Assembly (NCBI RefSeq): GCF_029504575.1
Contig: NZ_JAQFII010000001.1
Coordinates: 2,826,501 to 2,890,500, forward strand
Length of the DNA stretch: 64,000 nt
From: Streptomyces sp. SPB162
GTDB lineage: Bacteria > Actinomycetota > Actinomycetes > Streptomycetales > Streptomycetaceae
Reading direction: 5' to 3'
The position numbers and the translations under genes were made by a program. The notes under the pieces are model-generated. The model did not search any database. It was given only the letters and a program-made list of their open reading frames with translations, and was not told where the DNA came from. Below, piece by piece: positions 59,097-64,000 of this stretch (the stretch's first letter is position 1; each line of letters opens with the position of its first letter).

Positions 59097-59393
59097 CTAC
59101 GGGGTCACCAGGTTGACCACCGGGTAGACCTTCGGCTCCGCGTCCGGAACGCCGAGCTCCTCCAGAATCGGCCGGATGATCGCGCCGAACTTCTGGAACG
59201 CCTCCTCGGACTCCCAGACGTCGGCGACGAAGAAGCCGTTGGGGGTGGGAGCGGCCGTGTGCGTGATGAGGCCGGGCACGGGCCAGTCCGACGAGGTCTC
59301 GACCTTGTCGCGGCCGCCGGTCAGCTTGACGATGGACTGCTGGTAGGCATCCTGGGTCATGCCGGGGATGTCGAAGACGATGAGGATCGCCAT
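59097..59393 (-). CDS. Small ABM-like/dimeric alpha-beta barrel protein, 98 aa
   Basis: A 98-aa protein (MAILIVFDIPGMTQDAYQQSI). Length, the beta-alpha-beta pattern and the conserved-looking GFFVADVWESEEAFQKFG segment fit the antibiotic-biosynthesis-monooxygenase-like ferredoxin fold seen in many small streptomycete proteins. No catalytic residues can be assigned. ATG 59393 follows TAGGAGC. It stands alone, with terminators on both sides. Confidence 0.75.
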   Translation of the reverse strand: MAILIVFDIPGMTQDAYQQSIVKLTGGRDKVETSSDWPVPGLITHTAAPTPNGFFVADVWESEEAFQKFGAIIRPILEELGVPDAEPKVYPVVNLVTP

Positions 59394-59562
59394 GCTGAGC
59401 TCCTATGGGGGGAGTTTTGCGAGACCGAACCAGTGGATCACCCCGTCGGCCCACCCGCCCGCCGGGCTGCTCCGTGCGGGTGGGCCCGGTGCGAGGACTT
59501 GGCGGTGGCGGACGACTTCCGGTCCTGATGCCGTACGGCGGCCCTCCCGTGTGCCGGAAACG

Positions 59563-59600
59563 ACGAAGGGCGCTCTTCCCGGAGGAAGAGCGCCCTTCGT
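59563..59600 (-). terminator. Terminator after tRNA-Lys copy 2
   Basis: ACGAAGGGCGCTCTTCC and GGAAGAGCGCCCTTCGT form a perfect 17-bp stem with loop CGGA, just downstream of the minus-strand tRNA. Confidence 0.85.
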
Positions 59601-59612
59601 CTTGCCCTGCTG

Positions 59613-59686
59613 TGCGCCGTCAGGGACTCGAACCCCGGACCCGCTGATTAAGAGTCAGCTGCTCTAACCAACTGAGCTAACGGCGC
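59613..59686 (-). tRNA. tRNA-Lys (anticodon CUU), copy 2
   Basis: On the minus strand the sequence folds with acceptor GCGCCGT/ACGGCGC, anticodon loop CTCTTAA and T-arm GGGGTTCGAGTCCC. All 74 bases equal copy 3 at 63688-63761, which is in the opposite orientation. Confidence 0.95.
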
Positions 59687-59704
59687 CTACGTGTCAATCA
59701 TACG

Positions 59705-59743
59705 GGGCCGGAGGGGGTGCTGATGACCATCCCCCTCCGGCCC
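59705..59743 (-). terminator. Terminator after the subtilisin gene
   Basis: GGGCCGGAGGGGG (59705-59717) and CCCCCTCCGGCCC (59731-59743) pair perfectly over 13 bp, with a 13-base loop. It separates the protease gene from tRNA-Lys copy 2 on the same strand. Confidence 0.8.
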
Positions 59744-59768
59744 GCGTCCCGCCGTGCGGGCCCTCGGA

Positions 59769-62700
59769 TCAGCGCAGCCCGAACGCCCGGATGATCTCCT
59801 GGGCGACGGTGCCGCCCCTGCCGTCCTGCGCGGTGGCCTTGAGCGAGACCGAGCCGCCGGGCTTGTTCGGTGTCCTGACGAGCGTGTTCCAGGAGCCGTC
59901 GCCCGTCCGCACCAGGAGGGTCGGCGCCCACGTCCTTCCGTCGTCGTACGAGACCGACAACGTCGCCCTGGTGGCCTTCGTCACGCCGTTCAGCCACTCC
60001 TGCGTGCGCGAGGAGAGGCCGATCCGCGTCCACTGCCCGGCCCTGACGTCACCCGCGGTGTCCGTGGGCACGTCGTAGTCGAGCTGGAGCAGTTTGATGT
60101 CCTCCTGGAACGGCCCGTCCTTCGGGAGCGGTCCGGAGACGAAGCCCCACTCGGTGTGGGTGCGGATGGAGGACTTCCAGGCGGCCGCGTCCCGGGTCGA
60201 GTCCAGGACGAACCGGTACGGCGCGGTGCCGGGGGCCGCCGACACGTACCCGGCGCGCCCCGCGCCCTGGTCCAGCAGCTTGTCGCCCTGGTAGACCGCG
60301 TACGTGGTGGTGTCGTACTCGTCCGACGGCATCGAGCCGGAGTGGCCCGCCCCCGCGTCCGTCCACGGGGTGAGGTTGAACTGGATGTCGTCGTAGACGC
60401 TGCGGTTGGGACCCCAGAACGCCTGGCCCAGGCGCGGCCGCTGGACCCCGCCGAACCACGAGGTGGTGTAGTGCCGGCCCGCGGTGAAGCGGTCGTTGCC
60501 GCCGCGCATCTCGAACATCACGTCCGAGTAGTCGGGCTTGTAGACGGCGTGGTCCTCGTACCAGAAGCCCGCGCCGTGCTGCTGCGAGACGTACTCGGTG
60601 CGCGTGCCGGGATAGCTCTCCTTCTCGGCGAAGCCGACGCCCGGCCCCCAGGCCGGGATGTCGTAGCGGAAGCCGCCGCCGGCCCGCTGCCGGTCGCCGT
60701 TGTACGTGGCGTCGATCCGGGCCAGGTCCCGCTTCGGGTCGGGGGTGTAGGCGAGGGGCCGGTCGGGGATCGTGCCGTCCTGCTGCGCGAGCAGGTCGTA
60801 GAGGTAGCGCGGGTAGGTGCGCTGGGTGATGTCGAGGGTGAGCCTGCCGCCCCTGGCGTCGGCGACGAGCCGGGCGCCCGCGTCGCGCATGATCGAGACG
60901 ACGCCGAGCGGGGTGCTGGTGCCCGCGTCGTCCGCGTAGTACTCGGAGAGCCGGCCGGTGCCGTCGTTGACGACGATCAACAGTTCGGCGCCGGCCTCGA
61001 CGGCGTTCGCGGCGCGGTCGGCGGGAGAGACGTCCGCGCTGCGGGTGACGACGACGGCCTTGCCCTTGGCGTCCAGACCGGCGTAGTCGGCCGCGGCACC
61101 CTTGCCCGCGGTGACGACGCGCAGCCTGGATGAGCCGTCGTCGACCGTGGCGCCGGCCTGCGGCGTCAGGTCGAGGTCCCGGCCGCGCGACGAGGCGTCG
61201 ACCTGCTTCTCGCCGAGCCGCCAGCGGGTCACGAAGGAGAAGGTGCCGTCGGTGACCTTCCGGGTGGGCGCGGCGTAGACGGCGTCGAACGCCGGGGGCA
61301 CAATGTACGCGTCGCGGATGAGGTTGCCGTTGGAGAAGGTGCGGGCCAGGTCCAGGTGCAGCTGCCGCTGCTCGGTCTCCTGCGGGACGCGGGTGCTGAC
61401 CTTGTGCGCCTTACTGGCGTCGAGCCGCACCGTGGTGCTCTTGGTGAGGACCGTCTCCGGGCTGGCGAGCACCGCCAGGCCGCGGGAGTCCGGGGTGTCG
61501 CCGGCGACCTCGAGCTCCGCGTACGTCATGTACGTCCCCGGCGGGAGCCGCAGGGTGCGCTCGCCGTCCACGGCGAGCGGCGACAGGTACGGGTCGCTCT
61601 TCTCGGCGAGGACGACGGTGCCGGCGGCCGGCTTCCCGTCGCGTCCGGTCAGCTTGATCGTGTAGTCGTAGAGCTCCTGCTCCTTGGTGAGCGCGAAGCC
61701 GGTGTGCGCGACGGCCCCGCCGCCGGCCGCGTCGGTCGCGGTGACCTGGCCGGAGAAGGTGGTCGCGGACGGGACGGCCGCGGGGTCCAGGGTGAGGGTG
61801 ACGGCGGCGGTGCCGCCCGCCGGTACGGTGACCGTGCTCGCGGACAGCGTGTAGGCGCCGGCCGCCCGGGCGGCGGGGTCCAGCGCCAGGTTCAGCGTGA
61901 CGTCCGCCGCGCCGTTGTCGCGGTAGGTGATGGTGCGCGTGGTGCTCGCGGCGCCGGCGTGCGGCCACGGGTAGACGGCGGCGGCGACCGAGCCGGTGGC
62001 CTGGACGGTGGAGTCCACGGCGGCGAGCACGTCGAGCCGCCCGGTGCCCATCTCGTACGGGGTGAAGCCGCTGAGCTGCTTCGACGAGCTCATCAGCGCG
62101 TCCTTGAGCTGCTGCCCGGTCCAGTCGGGGTGCCGCTGCTTGAGGATCGCGGCGGCGCCCGCGACGTGCGGGGTGGCCATCGAGGTGCCGGACATGGTCT
62201 GGTACATGCCGCTGCCCGAGGTGAGCGCCTGCGAGCGGGCCGCGGTGATGTCGACGCCGGGGGCGGAGATGTCCGGCTTCAGCCCGTACGAGCCGCTCAG
62301 CGGACCCATGCTGGAGAAGTCGGCGCGGCCGTCCTGCTTGTCGACGGCGGCGACCGTCAGTGCTGTGGCCGCCGAGCCGGGCGCGCCGATGGAGCCGGCC
62401 GCGTACGCGTTCCCCGCGGCGATGACGAAGAGCGGTCCGCCGTCGGCCGAGAGGCGGTCCACCGCCTGGGCCATCGGGTCGGTACCGTCGTCGGGGAGCG
62501 GCGAGCCGAGGCTCATGCTGACCACGTCGGCGCCCTGGGCCTTCGCCCACTCCATGCCGGCGATGATCCCGGAGTCCGCCCCGGACCCCTCGTTGGAGAG
62601 CACCTTGCCGATGAGCAGTTTCGCGCCGGGCGCGACGCCCTTGTAGTCGCCGCCGGAGGCGGCCCCGGTGCCCGCGATCGTCGAGGCGACGTGCGTGCCG

Positions 62701-63512
62701 TGGCCGTTCCCGTCGGTGACCGCCTGGCCGGGGACGAAGCTCTGCTCGGCGGAGACCTGGTCCTTCAGGTCCGGGTGCGTGTCGTCGATCCCGGTGTCCA
62801 GGATCGCGACCTTGCGGCCCTTGCCGTCGTACCCCTGCGCCCACGCCTGCGGCGCGTTGACCTGCGGTACCGACTCCTTCAGGCTCGCCTCGACGCGGCC
62901 GTCCAGCCACAGCCTGTCGATGCCGTTGTCGAGCGCCCCGGCCTTCGCGGGGGTGGCAACCACGTCCTGCCAGAAGGCGCGGGTGTCCTTCTTGCGCGCC
63001 TTGAGCGCGGCGCCGCCGATGCTGGACAGCGATCGGGTGGCGGTGCTGCCCGCGGGGGCGGCGGGCAGCGAGCGCGCGGCACGGGCGGCGGCGGTGTAGG
63101 TGGCGATCAGCGGGACGCCGCCGGAGCGGGCGTCGTCGTAACCCATCTTCACCAGCGCCGTCACGTCGAACAGCCGGCGGTCGAGTCGGCCCGCGGCGAG
63201 CAGCGGCAGCGCCTCGTCCGGCAGGACGTAGGTCTCACCGCCCGCCTGCTGGACGTGCACGCCGCCGGGGGCTCCGTGCGGGCGGTCCACGGTGACGGTG
63301 TCCTGCGCGCCGGCCCCGTCGGCGAAGTGCACGACGTCTCCGGAGACCAGGGTGATGTCGTACGTCTTTGCCTGCGGCGCCGCGGTGCGCGGGGCGGCGC
63401 CGGGGGCGGCGGCGGTTGCGGAGGTGGCGGGGAGGAGGAGTCCGGTGCCGAGCGCGAGCGCGGTGGCGCTGGCGAGCACGGAGGCACGGCGTCTTATCGG
63501 CGTCATGCACAT
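59769..63512 (-). CDS. Large secreted S8 subtilisin-like serine protease
   Basis: A 1247-aa secreted protease. A signal peptide (RRRASVLASATALALGTGLLLP) and a propeptide of about 190 residues precede the S8 domain with D239 (ILDTGIDDTHPD), H271 (GNGHGTHVAS) and S444 (SGTSMATPHVAG). An Fn3-like region follows. A PA-like segment (KGKAVVVTRSADVSPADRA, AELLIVVNDG) occurs near residues 810-850, then a long C-terminal region of unknown fold to FGLR. ATG 63512 and ATG 63506 are both possible; neither has a strong site. The gene lies alone between two inverted, identical tRNA-Lys genes. Confidence 0.92.
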   Translation of the reverse strand: MCMTPIRRRASVLASATALALGTGLLLPATSATAAAPGAAPRTAAPQAKTYDITLVSGDVVHFADGAGAQDTVTVDRPHGAPGGVHVQQAGGETYVLPDEALPLLAAGRLDRRLFDVTALVKMGYDDARSGGVPLIATYTAAARAARSLPAAPAGSTATRSLSSIGGAALKARKKDTRAFWQDVVATPAKAGALDNGIDRLWLDGRVEASLKESVPQVNAPQAWAQGYDGKGRKVAILDTGIDDTHPDLKDQVSAEQSFVPGQAVTDGNGHGTHVASTIAGTGAASGGDYKGVAPGAKLLIGKVLSNEGSGADSGIIAGMEWAKAQGADVVSMSLGSPLPDDGTDPMAQAVDRLSADGGPLFVIAAGNAYAAGSIGAPGSAATALTVAAVDKQDGRADFSSMGPLSGSYGLKPDISAPGVDITAARSQALTSGSGMYQTMSGTSMATPHVAGAAAILKQRHPDWTGQQLKDALMSSSKQLSGFTPYEMGTGRLDVLAAVDSTVQATGSVAAAVYPWPHAGAASTTRTITYRDNGAADVTLNLALDPAARAAGAYTLSASTVTVPAGGTAAVTLTLDPAAVPSATTFSGQVTATDAAGGGAVAHTGFALTKEQELYDYTIKLTGRDGKPAAGTVVLAEKSDPYLSPLAVDGERTLRLPPGTYMTYAELEVAGDTPDSRGLAVLASPETVLTKSTTVRLDASKAHKVSTRVPQETEQRQLHLDLARTFSNGNLIRDAYIVPPAFDAVYAAPTRKVTDGTFSFVTRWRLGEKQVDASSRGRDLDLTPQAGATVDDGSSRLRVVTAGKGAAADYAGLDAKGKAVVVTRSADVSPADRAANAVEAGAELLIVVNDGTGRLSEYYADDAGTSTPLGVVSIMRDAGARLVADARGGRLTLDITQRTYPRYLYDLLAQQDGTIPDRPLAYTPDPKRDLARIDATYNGDRQRAGGGFRYDIPAWGPGVGFAEKESYPGTRTEYVSQQHGAGFWYEDHAVYKPDYSDVMFEMRGGNDRFTAGRHYTTSWFGGVQRPRLGQAFWGPNRSVYDDIQFNLTPWTDAGAGHSGSMPSDEYDTTTYAVYQGDKLLDQGAGRAGYVSAAPGTAPYRFVLDSTRDAAAWKSSIRTHTEWGFVSGPLPKDGPFQEDIKLLQLDYDVPTDTAGDVRAGQWTRIGLSSRTQEWLNGVTKATRATLSVSYDDGRTWAPTLLVRTGDGSWNTLVRTPNKPGGSVSLKATAQDGRGGTVAQEIIRAFGLR

Positions 63513-63687
63513 GATCTATCGGCACGGAGCCGCGCCGCGCACCGCCCCGGCCTGGCAGGATCCCGCCTGGCGGACATCCGCCGCGCCTCTGGCGTCCGTC
63601 CGCCGCGGATCGGGCGCCCGCCCGGGGGGGTCCGGCGGCCGTTTTTGAGCACCCCGGAGGATCGGGTACGATCTTCCATGTCAACAC

Positions 63688-63761
63688 GCGCCGTTAGCTC
63701 AGTTGGTTAGAGCAGCTGACTCTTAATCAGCGGGTCCGGGGTTCGAGTCCCTGACGGCGCA
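63688..63761 (+). tRNA. tRNA-Lys (anticodon CUU), copy 3
   Basis: Acceptor GCGCCGT/ACGGCGC, anticodon loop CTCTTAA and T-arm GGGGTTCGAGTCCC make a complete cloverleaf. It is identical to copy 2 and faces away from it across the protease gene. Confidence 0.95.
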
Positions 63762-63770
63762 CAGACGGTC

Positions 63771-63800
63771 GAAGGCCCCTCGCGGAAGCGGGGGGCCTTC
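63771..63800 (+). terminator. Terminator after tRNA-Lys copy 3
   Basis: GAAGGCCCCTCGC and GCGGGGGGCCTTC pair over 13 bp with one T-G wobble around a GGAA tetraloop, followed by TTCG. Confidence 0.8.
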
Positions 63801-63835
63801 TTCGTGCTCCGGTGCGCGGGTCGCGCAGGCTCACG

Positions 63836-64000
63836 TCACCGGTTCTCCGGTTCCGGGAGGATCTGGCGCGGGACGGTCCTGGGGTGGCCCGGGCGGTTCC
63901 ATTCCCGGGGGTAGCCGACCGAGACCTCCTCGAAGCGGACCCCGTCGTACCAGGCGGTCCTGGGGATGTGCAGATGTCCGTAGACCACCGCGCTCACCGT
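63836..64000 (-). CDS. C-terminal end of a metallophosphoesterase (partial)
   Basis: The minus-strand frame is open to the right window edge and stops at 63836-63838. The visible 54 residues contain VVYGHLHIPRTAWYDG, where GHLH is the last metal-binding motif of calcineurin-like phosphoesterases, then VSVGYPREW. This ending is typical of a streptomycete metallophosphoesterase family of about 280-300 aa. The start and most of the domain lie outside the window. Confidence 0.75.
   Translation of the reverse strand, partial: TVSAVVYGHLHIPRTAWYDGVRFEEVSVGYPREWNRPGHPRTVPRQILPEPENR

Noticed and set aside
59613..63761. Genomic island inserted at tRNA-Lys
   Set aside because: No integrase, no attachment-site repeat beyond the tRNAs themselves, and no obvious change in composition. 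Only the possible inversion is kept as a finding.

Overview
The window reads as a Streptomyces (or very close actinomycete) chromosome arm-proximal core segment. It is very GC-rich throughout, with strong third-position GC bias. It carries an AdpA gene with a conserved in-frame TTA codon and, from 3.3 to 25 kb, a gene order I recognise from S. coelicolor SCO2774-SCO2798 (recalled from memory, not searched). There are no rRNA genes, CRISPR arrays, phages or transposase genes.

Region by region. 0-2.4 kb: end of a phosphatase-type protein, then a NarL-type two-component pair. 2.4-10.9 kb: acyl-CoA and leucine catabolism: thioesterase II, LCAD-like acyl-CoA dehydrogenase, a TetR regulator resembling AccR with obvious palindromic operators, and the operon accD1-accA1-hmgL-acdH. 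11-15.1 kb: amino-sugar genes (GH20 hexosaminidase behind a DasR-like dre site, a small unknown gene, and glmS). The desferrioxamine cluster that separates acdH from the hexosaminidase in S. coelicolor is not here. 15.1-18.7 kb: universal stress protein, a long intergenic region with an 11-bp tandem repeat, adpA, orn and tRNA-His. 18.9-25.2 kb: cellobiose uptake and hydrolysis (cebR, cebEFG, bglC) with two CebR palindromes. 25.2-34 kb: CBM2-GH18 chitinase, an OmpR-type two-component pair, a 205-bp MITE-like element, and assorted regulators and enzymes. 34-39.9 kb: a PAP2 membrane protein, then a tightly overlapping three-gene operon: RecB/Cas4-like nuclease with putative Fe-S cysteines, an unknown 520-aa protein, and an Upf1-like SF1 helicase. 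This is the best candidate for an undescribed system.

40-52.7 kb: an envelope block: tRNA-Lys, class F sortase, two lysyl-phosphatidylglycerol synthases (one fused to lysyl-tRNA synthetase, LysX), a C-terminally anchored surface protein, polysaccharide deacetylase, OsmC, and two tandem HExxH secreted proteases. 52.9-64 kb: GGDEF-EAL protein, GH18-CBM5/12 chitinase with two dre-like sites, LLM flavin oxidoreductase, IclR regulator, a small ABM-like protein, and a 1247-aa subtilisin flanked by two identical, oppositely oriented tRNA-Lys genes. The last feature is the end of a metallophosphoesterase cut by the window edge.

The genes form a consistent picture. Secreted chitinases and hexosaminidase feed amino sugars to GlmS-linked metabolism under DasR-like control. 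The ceb system imports cellobiose under CebR. AdpA, Orn and c-di-GMP enzymes tie the segment to development. Three genes (about 39.58, 49.28 and 51.49 kb) each carry a +1 shift in a G/C run, which most likely reflects a sequence-quality problem.
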